This document shows, in pieces, positions 20,821 through 28,607 of a DNA stretch of 29,378 bases. This stretch comes from a virus: the IMG/VR virus record IMGVR_UViG_3300038701_002636, positions 1 through 29,378 of that record; one strand, written 5' to 3'. Numbering within the stretch: position 1 is the stretch's first letter; every line of letters starts with the position of its first letter. The notes under the pieces were generated by a model. It searched no databases and was not told where the DNA came from. It saw only the letters and a program-made list of their open reading frames with translations. The position numbers and the translations under genes are program-made.

Positions 20821-21431
20821 TGATCCCACAAAATGAAGCACTGCTGGATGACTGGATAGCTGAAATCGAAGCCCCGATTGATCTGAGGCCACCGATACAG
20901 ATCGAGGCGGTCGTCAAGTTCAACGATGGAGAGGCCTACGTCCTCAATCGAATGCCCGAATTTCTCTACGAGTTCGAAGGCCGCAACTTGATTGCTCGTG
21001 ATGGACCATTTGCAGACGCGCTGAAGTATGAGGCTCCCCGCGGCCGTTTCAAAGCTTTCGGCGGTAGGGAAATTCGTTTCCCTATGCTGGATGGCACAAC
21101 CACAATTGGGACCGGTGAATACTGGTCGTGTGGCGTTCGTGGTATGGTCAGTGCGACCTTCAGCACAAAAGCACGCCTACTAGAGTGCTATGTCTTTACC
21201 GGTGCCAGTGTCTGCCCTGATGCCATGGAGAAACTTCGCTCAGAGTACACTGGCGACGTTTACCCTTACTACGCCTATGAAGCGGTTATCCAAGCTCCTG
21301 GACTTCGCATCAAAGCGCTGCTCGCCGAGCAACGGTTTGCCACCGCCAAAAAGCACATCCTCAATAACCTTCGATCCATCAAATCGGAACGTGATGAGCT
21401 ATTGAGCTTCATTCGCGGAGGTAAGGTATGA
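20820..21431 (+). CDS. Unknown phage protein between coiled-coil and exonuclease genes
   Basis: 203 aa; its ATG shares one base with the upstream stop (TGATG) and its end overlaps the exonuclease start as ATGA. It is visibly less GC-rich in codon choice than its neighbours. The middle is beta-rich with aromatic residues (GREIRFPMLDGTTTIGTGEYW). The end is helical (FATAKKHILNNLRSIKSERD). I do not recognise the family. Perfect coupling with its neighbours argues for a stable place in the operon despite the different composition, which hints at later acquisition. Confidence 0.7.
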   Translation: MIPQNEALLDDWIAEIEAPIDLRPPIQIEAVVKFNDGEAYVLNRMPEFLYEFEGRNLIARDGPFADALKYEAPRGRFKAFGGREIRFPMLDGTTTIGTGEYWSCGVRGMVSATFSTKARLLECYVFTGASVCPDAMEKLRSEYTGDVYPYYAYEAVIQAPGLRIKALLAEQRFATAKKHILNNLRSIKSERDELLSFIRGGKV

Positions 21432-22402
21432 GCATCGAGATCCGCACCCTTGCCCCGGGCGAGAAGATCTCGGAGCCCGGCTTCTACAACATCCCTCTGG
21501 ACGTCCACCACAGCCAGTGCTGCGAGGGTGTCAGCGTCACCAGTGGCGTGCTGCGCCGCATGGAACAGGAATACCCCGGTGACGTGTGGGCATTCCACGA
21601 CCTGAACACAGATCCGGACAAGTTCACGCGCGAGGATACCGACGCGCTGCGCCTTGGGCGCGCGATGGCTGCCTACATCGAGGGCGGCGCCGATGAGGTG
21701 GAGCAGCATTTCTATGTGCTTCCGGACAATCGCCCCAACCGCCCCACGCGCCAGCAGCTGGCCGCTATCAAGGAGGGCCGTGGCTCCAAGTCGGCCATGA
21801 CGTCCATGTCCTTCTGGAAAGAGGCTGACAACGATCCCCGTGACCAGATCACGGAAAGCCAATTCCAGCTGATCCAAGACATGGGCAAGGCACTCCAGCG
21901 CGACCCGGCCGCCGCAGCAATCCTTGGCGGTATCCCAGAGGTCACGATGGCATGGCAGGATCCACGCACCGGCATCTGGTGCCTATCCCGTCCCGACCAG
22001 GTGGCCTTCAACGGTTTCGTCGGGGACTACAAGAAGATCTCTCCGCAAGGTCAGGCCTTCGATCATGCACTGTGCTACCGCGCGATCGAGAAGCACCGCT
22101 ATGACATGCAGATCGCCTTTGCGTGTGAGGGGTTCGAGATCCTGACCGGCCACCAGCCGAACGCAGCCGGCCTCCTCTTCCAGAGTGACCGCCGCCCGCA
22201 CTTTTGCATCCCGATTGAGATCGGTCCGGAGGAAATCGCCTTCGGCACCTTCCACAACCACAAGAGCCTTCGCCGGTTCAAAGAATGTCTGGACGCTGGC
22301 TACTGGCCAGAGCCGGGTGAGCAGCCCGGTTACTTCCATTGGTCCGATGAGAAGCGCCAGCAAATCCTTGATGAAATGCAGACAGCAGGAGTTGCCCCAT
22401 GA
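21428..22402 (+). CDS. RecE-like PD-(D/E)xK exonuclease
   Basis: 324 aa. Residues about 165-245 carry the nuclease core: an acidic strand (WCLSRPDQVAFNGFVGDYKK) with the D-x-K pair in DYKK, followed by QIAFACEGFEILTG with the Gln seen in lambda-exonuclease/RecB-like members. This matches the PDDEXK domain found in phage RecE-type proteins (DUF3799). It would degrade one DNA strand to make 3' tails for annealing. The RecT gene follows with an ATGA overlap, the classical exonuclease-annealase pair. Confidence 0.82.
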   Translation: MSIEIRTLAPGEKISEPGFYNIPLDVHHSQCCEGVSVTSGVLRRMEQEYPGDVWAFHDLNTDPDKFTREDTDALRLGRAMAAYIEGGADEVEQHFYVLPDNRPNRPTRQQLAAIKEGRGSKSAMTSMSFWKEADNDPRDQITESQFQLIQDMGKALQRDPAAAAILGGIPEVTMAWQDPRTGIWCLSRPDQVAFNGFVGDYKKISPQGQAFDHALCYRAIEKHRYDMQIAFACEGFEILTGHQPNAAGLLFQSDRRPHFCIPIEIGPEEIAFGTFHNHKSLRRFKECLDAGYWPEPGEQPGYFHWSDEKRQQILDEMQTAGVAP

Positions 22403-23385
22403 GCAGCAATGAGTTGACCCCCACCCAACGCATGGCCCAGCAGGTCGCGGACGTCGAGTCCCTCGACCCCGGCCTTGGCTCCTACAATTTCAAGGATCTT
22501 GGGGCGGTGGTGAAATTTTCAGAGGTGATGTGCAAGGCCGGTGAAATGCTGCCGCAGCACCTCCAGAACAAGCCCGCTCTTTGCATGGCAGTCACCATGC
22601 GCGCCACGCATTGGGGCTTTGATCCCTTTGCCTTGGCCATGGAGACATATCAGGCCAAATCCGGCGGCCCTATTGGCTATCAGGCCAAGGTATTCACCGC
22701 AGCCCTGCAAAATGCTGGCGTCAAACTGCGCTACCGCTACGAGGGGAAAATCACCATCCTCGACAAGCCGGTGAAATCCCCCAAAGGAAACCAGATTGCA
22801 GCGCGCACTGCCACCGGTGACCGGAAGTGCATCGCATATGCTGAGGTAGGTGGCGAGGTTCTTGAGGTCGAGAGCATGACGCTCGATCAAATCACCATCA
22901 AGAACTCTCCGGAATGGCACAACAATCCGGACCAACAGTTGGCCTACTACACAGGCCGCATGTGGGCCCGTCGCTATCGCTCTGACGTCATCATGGGCGC
23001 CTACTCCACCGATGAGGTCGAGGAAATGCAGCCGATGCGCGACGTGACCCCAGAGCCCAAGGACGACGGCTTCGCAGCCATGGCGCGCAACGCCCGCCAA
23101 CAAGCCGCGCCCGCCGAAGACGTCACCCCCGAAGAAGATCCCAACACCCTCGACGGCGAAATCCTCCCCGCCGACGAGGAGGCGGCCCCTGTCGAGCAGG
23201 AGAGCCAGGAGGGCGGTGGCACCCCGGAAAGATCGTTTGAATACGACGAGGGGGCCACCGCGTTCCGCCAGGGCAAGGGCGCCAGCGATTGCCCGTATGA
23301 GGATGATGACCAGCAGCGCACGGATTGGCTGGCGGGCTGGAATGCCGCCTACAACGAGGCCGAGCAGGAAGGCGGTGACGAATGA
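22399..23385 (+). CDS. recT: RecT-family single-strand annealing protein with RMF-like tail
   Basis: 328 aa. Residues about 1-215 match RecT: FKDLGAVVKFSEVMCKAGEM, HWGFDPFALAMETYQ, GPIGYQAKVFTAALQNAG, then YYTGRMWARRYRSDVIMGAYS with DEVEEM. It binds single strands and anneals complementary DNA without ATP. Residues about 220-285 are acidic, Pro-rich and disordered. Residues about 286-325 (YDEGATAFRQGKGASDCPYE ... WLAGWNAAYNEA) resemble the ribosome modulation factor fold (GxxA...CPY...W..GW). This tail module is found on several phage proteins; its role here is unclear. Confidence 0.9.
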   Translation: MSSNELTPTQRMAQQVADVESLDPGLGSYNFKDLGAVVKFSEVMCKAGEMLPQHLQNKPALCMAVTMRATHWGFDPFALAMETYQAKSGGPIGYQAKVFTAALQNAGVKLRYRYEGKITILDKPVKSPKGNQIAARTATGDRKCIAYAEVGGEVLEVESMTLDQITIKNSPEWHNNPDQQLAYYTGRMWARRYRSDVIMGAYSTDEVEEMQPMRDVTPEPKDDGFAAMARNARQQAAPAEDVTPEEDPNTLDGEILPADEEAAPVEQESQEGGGTPERSFEYDEGATAFRQGKGASDCPYEDDDQQRTDWLAGWNAAYNEAEQEGGDE

Positions 23386-23558
23386 CCTCCTCCTTCATCC
23401 TCACCGCGCTTTCCGTATCGTCAATGTTCGCAGCAATCATTTTAGCCTTTGGCGCCGGAATGCACTTTTGGAGCCGAAACTACATGATTGCCCGATACTG
23501 CTTCTGGTACTGCTGCGCGCTTGGCGTTGCCTCCATCATTCTGTGGGTGCTGTCATGA
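23382..23558 (+). CDS. Two-helix membrane protein
   Basis: 58 aa, ATG overlapping the recT stop (ATGA) and stop overlapping the next start (ATGA). Two hydrophobic segments (FILTALSVSSMFAAIILAFG and YCCALGVASIILWVL) are joined by a short basic loop (WSRNYMIARY). It has four cysteines near the second segment. Function unknown. Confidence 0.6.
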   Translation: MTSSFILTALSVSSMFAAIILAFGAGMHFWSRNYMIARYCFWYCCALGVASIILWVLS

Positions 23559-23887
23559 CCGGCTTTCTCACCCCCGAAGAGGCCCGCGAATACGACTGCC
23601 CCAACGCCCGCGTCCATGGCGACGGGAAAAGCGGGAAGTGCCGCGCGGATAAATGCATCCTGTGGCGCTGGCTCCCGCTGCCGGCCGAACATCCTCTGTT
23701 CAAGAGTGCGGTCAAACGTGAGTGCGCCTGCCTCGCCCAGGCGGAGGCGGAGAAGAGCGGCAAGCCCGCGAAGAACTCTGATCACTACCTGAAAAAGGCT
23801 GTCGCAAACGTCACCAAAAACCCGGCGGGCTTCGGCGTGCCGGATCATGACACCGGCTGGTGCGGATTAGGGAGTAAGCCAGAATGA
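23555..23887 (+). CDS. Cysteine-rich phage protein
   Basis: 110 aa from ATG at 23555. Cysteines C15, C29 and C34 (YDCPNARV, GKCRADKCILWRW), further Cys in RECACLAQAEAE and a final GWCGLG suggest metal binding. The C-terminal half is helical and basic. The gene is coupled to both neighbours by ATGA overlaps. Its longer upstream frame lies inside recT and is rejected. I do not recognise it. Confidence 0.6.
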   Translation: MTGFLTPEEAREYDCPNARVHGDGKSGKCRADKCILWRWLPLPAEHPLFKSAVKRECACLAQAEAEKSGKPAKNSDHYLKKAVANVTKNPAGFGVPDHDTGWCGLGSKPE

Positions 23888-24261
23888 ACCACTACAACCC
23901 CAACCGCCTGTCCAAGGTCCGCTCCGAGGCCATCATGCGCGCAGCAGAGGGATCACACTGCACCCTGCGCATCGCCTCATTCATCCCCGGCAAGAAATGC
24001 TCCGGCCCGGAAACAACGGTCGCCTGCCACCTGCCTGTCTGGGGCAAGGGGATTTCGACCAAGGTAACGGACATGGCCACGGTCTTTGGTTGCGCCACCT
24101 GTCACGCGATCCTGGATGGGGTTGACCAGGACGCCCTGCGGTATCTGGAAGCCCACTACAAGACCGCGGTGCAGGAGCGGATGCTGCATGGCCTCACCGA
24201 GACCCATGCGCTCCTGATCCAGCGCGGCGTGATCATCATCCCCGACGCGCAGCTGATCTGA
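23884..24261 (+). CDS. YbcO/DUF1364-like nuclease
   Basis: 125 aa. It matches the DUF1364 pattern: a start with small polar residues (CTLRIASFIPGKKCSGPETT), then VACHLP, and GCATCHAILDG with paired cysteines and His, as in E. coli YbcO of a cryptic prophage, a predicted HNH-type nuclease of the lambda nin region. It would act on DNA in recombination or replication. Metal ligands are the CxxCH group plus the upstream Cys/His. Coupled (ATGA) to the previous gene and by TGATG to the next. Confidence 0.78.
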   Translation: MNHYNPNRLSKVRSEAIMRAAEGSHCTLRIASFIPGKKCSGPETTVACHLPVWGKGISTKVTDMATVFGCATCHAILDGVDQDALRYLEAHYKTAVQERMLHGLTETHALLIQRGVIIIPDAQLI

Positions 24262-24386
24262 TGACGGATCAGGAGAAGCGCACCCGTGAGGCTGAACAGT
24301 CCTTCCTAGGGCGCCACGGCCTCACGATCATCATCGTCACCGTATCGTTCCTGACGTCCGCGGTGATCCTCTCACTCATCGCCTGA
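24261..24386 (+). CDS. Tiny single-helix membrane protein
   Basis: 41 aa; ATG shares one base with the preceding stop (TGATG). A polar charged N-terminus (TDQEKRTREAEQSF) is followed by one membrane helix (LTIIIVTVSFLTSAVILSLI). Function unknown. Supported by coupling and the clear membrane segment. Confidence 0.5.
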   Translation: MTDQEKRTREAEQSFLGRHGLTIIIVTVSFLTSAVILSLIA

Positions 24387-24397
24387 TCGGAGCCCCC

Positions 24398-24574
24398 ATG
24401 CCAGTTGAGCGCAAGAACTTTATCGAGGGGCAGTCCCACGTGCAGCCCCCGGCCCGCCGCCTACCCAAAAAGACCGTCCTCGGGATCGCGCAGAGCGTCA
24501 GCATCCGCCGGAAGGACGCCAAGCCCCCCACCATAGACACCCCGCCGTGGGAGAAGGAGCAGACCGATGACTGA
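24398..24574 (+). CDS. Small basic phage protein
   Basis: 58 aa, ATG at 24398 with GGAG 8 bases upstream, overlapping the next gene by 8 bases. It is Lys/Arg/Pro-rich throughout (VQPPARRLPKKTVLG, SIRRKDAKPPTIDTPP), so it is probably disordered and may bind nucleic acid. Not recognised. Confidence 0.5.
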   Translation: MPVERKNFIEGQSHVQPPARRLPKKTVLGIAQSVSIRRKDAKPPTIDTPPWEKEQTDD

Positions 24575-24809
24575 CAATATGCCCCACAAGCAAAGCGAAA
24601 TCTGGCAGCACGCCAAATCCGGCGGCCTCTACACTGTCGAGGGCGAGTGCTTGATCGAGGCCGACATGACGCCTGCCATCATCTACCGCAGCCTTTGGGA
24701 CAGCGCGGTATGGGTTCGTCCCAAGTCCGAGTTCTATGACGGCCGGTTTCGCAATATCGCAGTTGACGAGATCACCGATTGCCGGCCGCAGCAGGAGCGC
24801 GACGCATGA
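24567..24809 (+). CDS. DUF1653-like protein
   Basis: 80 aa. It contains WQHAKSGGLYTVEGECLIEA then IIYRSLWDSAVWVRPKSEFY and GRF, the pattern of DUF1653 (Y.HxKgg.Y...VvYr.l....WvRP...F...v...RF). The family is common in bacteria and phages; its role is not established. Overlaps upstream by 8 bases and downstream as ATGA. Confidence 0.75.
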   Translation: MTDNMPHKQSEIWQHAKSGGLYTVEGECLIEADMTPAIIYRSLWDSAVWVRPKSEFYDGRFRNIAVDEITDCRPQQERDA

Positions 24810-25288
24810 AACGCCACAAGCAACTCATTAGCCACAACCCCGATCAGGGCCGCTGGGGCGACTGCTACCGTACCTGCATGGCGATGGTCATGGGCTTGGA
24901 CCCGGAGGACGTGCCTCACTTCTGCGACGGTGACGATAAAGACCGCTCTGGCGTCGACCTCGCGCGAGAATGGCTCAATCCGCAGGGTTTCGGGATTTGG
25001 ACCTGCTTCTATCCGGAAGAGAATAGCCTCGATCTGATCCTGAGCACTTTCGATCAACTTGCTCCCGGCGTTCCGGTGATCCTGACCGGCCACAGCCCGC
25101 GCGGCGTGAACCACTGTGTCGTGGTGCTGGACGGTGAGGTCTTCTGTGACCCCGCTTCTGGCACGGCAAACCAGACGCCATTCGTCGGCCCTGCCGAGTG
25201 CGAGGACGGGATGAAATGGTGGTGGGCTGAGGTCGTGTGCCGCCTGCCCCACCTCACCAACATCGACAAAATGGAGAAGGCAGGATGA
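24806..25288 (+). CDS. C39-like cysteine peptidase
   Basis: 160 aa from ATG at 24806. The papain/C39-like triad is visible: C20 in RWGDCYRTCMAMVMGLDPED, H103 in VNHCVVVLDG, and D115 in VFCDPASG. Bacteriocin-processing C39 peptidases and phage homologues share this GDC...NHxVV...DP spacing. There is no signal peptide, so it acts inside the host cell. Placement in an early operon suggests cutting a host protein, or a non-catalytic binding role, after infection. The substrate is unknown. Confidence 0.72.
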   Translation: MKRHKQLISHNPDQGRWGDCYRTCMAMVMGLDPEDVPHFCDGDDKDRSGVDLAREWLNPQGFGIWTCFYPEENSLDLILSTFDQLAPGVPVILTGHSPRGVNHCVVVLDGEVFCDPASGTANQTPFVGPAECEDGMKWWWAEVVCRLPHLTNIDKMEKAG

Positions 25289-25581
25289 CGGAATTTGACC
25301 GCGAAATGATGGCTGCGCTTGAGGCCGATGGTGAGTACCTGCGCCAGATGACGGGGCAGGATCACGGCCCCTACTTCTTTGATGCGCCCGGCTGCATCGA
25401 GTGTGGCGCTGCCCTCCCAAGCCCAAGCGATGCTGTCTGCGAAACATGCCTGCAAACGGCACGCGATGCCGCTGAATCCAACCGCCGCGCCGAAATGGAA
25501 GAGGCGCAGCACCAAGAGGAAATGCGGCAGCTCGAAGAGCAGGCGATGGAAGAACACTTCCGCCGCCACCCGCACGGATAA
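25285..25581 (+). CDS. Zinc-ribbon phage protein with helical tail
   Basis: 98 aa from ATG at 25285 (ATGA overlap). A CxxC...CxxC ribbon (CIECGAALPSPSDAVCETC) lies at residues about 37-55. A very charged helix (RRAEMEEAQHQEEMRQLEEQ) ends the protein. It resembles TraR/DksA-type zinc fingers in phages in its spacing, though the helix lies after, not before, the ribbon. Function uncertain. Confidence 0.65.
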   Translation: MTEFDREMMAALEADGEYLRQMTGQDHGPYFFDAPGCIECGAALPSPSDAVCETCLQTARDAAESNRRAEMEEAQHQEEMRQLEEQAMEEHFRRHPHG

Positions 25582-25595
25582 CCCCGGAGGCCGAT

Positions 25596-25772
25596 ATGAC
25601 AGAACGATGTGATCGGTGCTGCGGCAATGGCGAGATTGTCACCGACTGGCAAATCTACCTGCATCCGCCGGAGGACGCCGATCCTGATGCCGGTACCAGC
25701 AACTGCCCTGTTTGCGGCGGTACTGGATACACCGAAACAAACCCGCCCACCACGCCGGAGGAACCCCAATGA
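25596..25772 (+). CDS. DnaJ-type zinc-finger small protein
   Basis: 58 aa, ATG at 25596 with GGAGG 7 bases upstream. Two CxxCxGxG-like elements (CDRCCGNGEI and CPVCGGTGYT) are present, as in the central zinc domain of DnaJ. No J domain is visible. It is probably a small adaptor or RNA/DNA-binding protein. Coupled to the next gene by ATGA. Confidence 0.62.
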   Translation: MTERCDRCCGNGEIVTDWQIYLHPPEDADPDAGTSNCPVCGGTGYTETNPPTTPEEPQ

Positions 25773-26737
25773 CCCAAGCATCCCGTGACACCAAGCTCGC
25801 CCTAGAGGCCGCGAAACTGATCCTAGACGGGCGCGACCCTGTGAAGGACAGATCGCAGGTTTTGATCACGCTCGACCACACCATCGCCACGCTTCTGCTG
25901 GTCGCAATGGACCGCGATCCGAAGAAGGCGGTGCAGATGTTCAACGAGGGCACCGTCCCTCACGTCGAAGAGCGCATCATGCTCTTTGCGTCACGAGGCA
26001 CCCCAATGACCCAAGACACCAGCACAGAGGCGGTGGAGAGACATACAGATCTTATGCTGCGTTACAACCTTATTGATGCGATGAAGTGCATGGACGCCCT
26101 CGCCGCCGAGCGCGACACCCTCGCCAAACAGGCCGAGGACACCGCCCGCGTCTGCGCGGAACAGGCGGAGGAGATCCAGACGCTGCGGGGGCAACTGGCG
26201 GCCGCGCGCGAGTTGCTTGGGGCGGCGCCGCAAGTGATGCGTAGCGCGTCAGAACAGATCCGGTCGCTACGCGCTGCCGCACAGCTTGGCCTCGACATGG
26301 CGCGTGCAAACGACCTGACGCGGACCGCTGAGACAATTTCGGAAGCCCTCAAGTCCGAGCCAGCCCCGCCGACTCCCCAGGCAACACCTTGGGAGTTCGA
26401 CGCGCCCTACACGCTGACCCGAACCGATACCCACGGAAAGGTTTGGTATCGGCTTTCGGCGCATGGAGTGGGGGTCGCCTCATACTCAGTTGAAAGCTGG
26501 GGCAGCGAGCAAGCGTGTATAGAGGCCGCGTGGCGTCACGCCTACGAGCCAGCCCCGCGCCAGAGCGTGCAGGAGGCGGCCAAGGTACTTCTCGACGCAT
26601 CCGGCGACTGGATGCCCAAGCGCGCGAAGAAGGCCGCAGTGGACGCCTACTACAAGAGGACTGGCGGGTGCAGCCCGGTCGCAATGATGTCCGCATGGCA
26701 GGCGGCGCTTACGGCCATCGCGCGGGGCGGCAAATGA
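25769..26737 (+). CDS. Long phage protein, apparent fusion of two genes
   Basis: 322 aa from ATG at 25769. Residues 1-78 are one helical unit (TKLALEAAKLILDGRDPVKD ... HTIATLLLVAMDRDPKK). At residue 80 a second MTQ start follows in frame, with the same 15-base start context (CCCCAATGACCCAAG, 25764-25778 and 26001-26015). Residues about 95-200 are a coiled coil (ERDTLAKQAEDTARVCAEQA). The C-terminus (KVLLDASGDWMPKRAKKAAV) looks like another small domain. It may be read as one protein or as two via an internal start. Function unknown. Confidence 0.65.
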   Translation: MTQASRDTKLALEAAKLILDGRDPVKDRSQVLITLDHTIATLLLVAMDRDPKKAVQMFNEGTVPHVEERIMLFASRGTPMTQDTSTEAVERHTDLMLRYNLIDAMKCMDALAAERDTLAKQAEDTARVCAEQAEEIQTLRGQLAAARELLGAAPQVMRSASEQIRSLRAAAQLGLDMARANDLTRTAETISEALKSEPAPPTPQATPWEFDAPYTLTRTDTHGKVWYRLSAHGVGVASYSVESWGSEQACIEAAWRHAYEPAPRQSVQEAAKVLLDASGDWMPKRAKKAAVDAYYKRTGGCSPVAMMSAWQAALTAIARGGK

Positions 26738-26895
26738 CCTCCAGACACGATCCGCCCACCTTCGCCCACCGCAAGCGCAAAACCAAGCCCAGCCAGCGGG
26801 AACAGATCCGCGCGGCGCAGGCGGCCAGCATCACCAAGAGAAAAGCCAAGCCGCCGACCATGCCGGCGCCCCTGACCCTGAAACGGGAGAAATAA
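26734..26895 (+). CDS. Small basic protein
   Basis: 53 aa, ATG overlapping the previous stop (ATGA). It is extremely Lys/Arg-rich (HRKRKTKPSQREQIRAAQAA, ITKRKAKPPTMPAP) and probably disordered, nucleic-acid binding. It ends one base before the excisionase start. Not recognised. Confidence 0.5.
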   Translation: MTSRHDPPTFAHRKRKTKPSQREQIRAAQAASITKRKAKPPTMPAPLTLKREK

Positions 26896-26896
26896 A

Positions 26897-27163
26897 ATGC
26901 CGAAAGACTACACCATGGAAGAGATCAGCCTGTTCGGCTCCGTATCTTGGGCCGCAATGCGGTGTGGTCTGTCGCGCGAGAACTTCAAGAAAAAGAGGCC
27001 GCAGCTGGAGACCGATGGTTTCCCAAGGCCCGACAAGATCACAGGCACCTATCTAAAAGCCGATGTTGATGCTTGGATAGAGCGTCGGCGTCAGGTGCCG
27101 GATCGAATCCGTGAGGTACGAGCTGACAAACCAGAAGAGGAGTTCAACTTTGACAGGATATAA
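26897..27163 (+). CDS. xis: Excisionase (Xis/AlpA-like)
   Basis: 88 aa, ATG at 26897. Residues about 15-65 form a winged-helix DNA-binding domain as in MerR/AlpA-like excisionases (FGSVSWAAMRCGLSRENFKK, GFPRPDKITGTYLKADVDAW, IERRR). The ending 'LKADVDAWI' is a family hallmark. It lies directly before the integrase and overlaps it, as expected for a directionality factor that turns the recombination toward excision. Confidence 0.75.
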   Translation: MPKDYTMEEISLFGSVSWAAMRCGLSRENFKKKRPQLETDGFPRPDKITGTYLKADVDAWIERRRQVPDRIREVRADKPEEEFNFDRI

Positions 27164-28379
27164 GAAAGCGCTGTGGGACGGTTCAGATCCGTTCTATGCG
27201 CCAGGGATCAGCTGGAGCGGGACAAACCCGGATCGGCAATATGCACAGTGGAAGCCGCCCGCCAAATACAAAAAGGCGGGCTATTCTATTGGAGCGGTCA
27301 AGCTCGACCCTCCCGGTCACAGGAATGACGAACACCAGCCGGCGCGTGCGCTGCGGTGCCGTGAGCTGACCAAGGACATGCTCAAATGGTTCGAGGAGCA
27401 GGATAAGCCCAAGGTCGACCCGACCACATGGAAATATCTGATCGCGCGTTACCAGACGGACGAATATTCTCCGTTTCAGGATGTGAAGTCGAACACCCGC
27501 GAGGGGTATATCCAGCAGCTACAAAAGCTGGAGGATGTGATCGGCCACACCAAGATCTCCGCGATGACCTATGAGGCAATCAAGACGCTTCAGAAGGCCA
27601 TGGAGAAGAAGGGGCGAACCGTTGCTTACATCCATCGGTTCTTCAACACCCTCCGCCGGGTTGCGAACTATGGCAAGGCGCTCAAGATCCAGCCAGCGCG
27701 CGACGTGGCCGAGACCCTGAGCGAAATTCGGTTCCAGAACAGTGCGGCACGGCAGGTGGCGCCGACGCGTGATCAGGTATATGCGATCATCGCCGCGGCC
27801 GATGCCGAGGGGGCCAAGGCCTTTGCGCTTGGGATCATGATGCAATACGAGTTCGCCCTTCGCGCCGTCGACGTGCGCGGGCAGTGGCTCAAGACTGACG
27901 AGCTGGAGGGCGGCATCATCCGCAACGGCAAGCGGTGGCAGGACGGCCTGACCTGGGACATGATTGATCACGATCTAAACCGGATGGAGAAGCTGATCTC
28001 GAAAACGGCCAAGAGCCTTCCCGAGCCATATTCGTTCGACCTGACCGGCACCCCGGAGATCCGCCATCGGCTCGCCGACCTTCGCCCGGAGAACGCTGTG
28101 GGCCCGGTGATCGTATCACCCCGCACCGGCCTGCCCTACACCATCTATGGTTGGTCGCAGGCATGGGCCCGCCTCCGGAGCAAAGCAGGGCTGCCAAAGG
28201 ATCTATGGATGATGGACACGCGGGCCGGGGCAGTCACAGAGGCCAAGAGCCTTGGCGTTGACCCCTACATGCTTCGGGATGCAGCCCAGCATAAGGACGT
28301 CAACACGACCAGCCGGTACTCACGGGCCCGGTCTGATGCGGCGAACAATGTTGTGAAGTTGCGTCAGTCTCGCGGGTGA
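27150..28379 (+). CDS. int: Tyrosine integrase
   Basis: 409 aa from a TTG at 27150 with GAGGAG seven bases upstream; a GTG at 27111 (422 aa) is the alternative. The N-terminal arm-binding part is residues 1-80. The core-binding domain (TTWKYLIARYQTDEYSPFQD, KTLQKAMEKKGRTVAYIHRF) is about residues 95-200. In the catalytic domain, R in EFALRAVDVRG, then a D-x-R variant of the HxxR box (MMDTRAGAVTEAKSLG), H in AAQHKDVNTT and nucleophile Y in TSRYSRA. It integrates the phage at the 3' end of tRNA-Thr via the adjacent attP. The HxxR His replaced by Asp is seen in a subset of phage integrases. Confidence 0.92.
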   Translation: MTGYKKALWDGSDPFYAPGISWSGTNPDRQYAQWKPPAKYKKAGYSIGAVKLDPPGHRNDEHQPARALRCRELTKDMLKWFEEQDKPKVDPTTWKYLIARYQTDEYSPFQDVKSNTREGYIQQLQKLEDVIGHTKISAMTYEAIKTLQKAMEKKGRTVAYIHRFFNTLRRVANYGKALKIQPARDVAETLSEIRFQNSAARQVAPTRDQVYAIIAAADAEGAKAFALGIMMQYEFALRAVDVRGQWLKTDELEGGIIRNGKRWQDGLTWDMIDHDLNRMEKLISKTAKSLPEPYSFDLTGTPEIRHRLADLRPENAVGPVIVSPRTGLPYTIYGWSQAWARLRSKAGLPKDLWMMDTRAGAVTEAKSLGVDPYMLRDAAQHKDVNTTSRYSRARSDAANNVVKLRQSRG

Positions 28380-28396
28380 AGATCAGCCCGCTTTCA

Positions 28397-28577
28397 TTCC
28401 AACAGGCGATAAATTTAATCCAACAGCTACTGAAATCAGTGAATTAATTTCCGATTTGTAATCAGTAGGTCCGCGGTTCGAGTCCGTGTGGGGGCACCAT
28501 AAAATCAATAACTTACGCCACACCACGAAAAAAGTTGGAACGCAGTTGGAACAACCAATCGCTCCGGACATTCCAAC
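28397..28577. other. attP: attP with tRNA-Thr core and arm-type repeats
   Basis: The core is 28453-28499: the 3' half of tRNA-Thr with anticodon TGT in loop TTTGTAA, the T arm (CGCGGTTCGAGTCCGTG) and the acceptor end GGGGGCACCA. The 5' half of a tRNA is absent: pairing of the anticodon stem fails at 28452, marking the core edge. Repeats of TTCCAAC or its complement flank it at 28397-28403, 28418-28424 (one mismatch), 28534-28540, 28545-28551 and 28571-28577, the expected integrase arm sites. On integration this fragment restores the host tRNA gene. Confidence 0.85.
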
Positions 28578-28607
28578 ACGGTGTCCGGGGCATCTAACCC
28601 GATCCTG

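Noticed and set aside
19759-20892. 377-codon open frame on the minus strand
   Set aside because: It is antisense to the Ala/Glu/Lys-rich coiled-coil gene; such codon use leaves the complementary strand free of stops. Leu/Gly-rich translation resembles no protein and lacks a ribosome binding site.
28430-28499. Complete tRNA-Thr gene
   Set aside because: Only the anticodon loop onward is present; there is no D arm or 5' acceptor strand upstream, so it is an attachment-site fragment.
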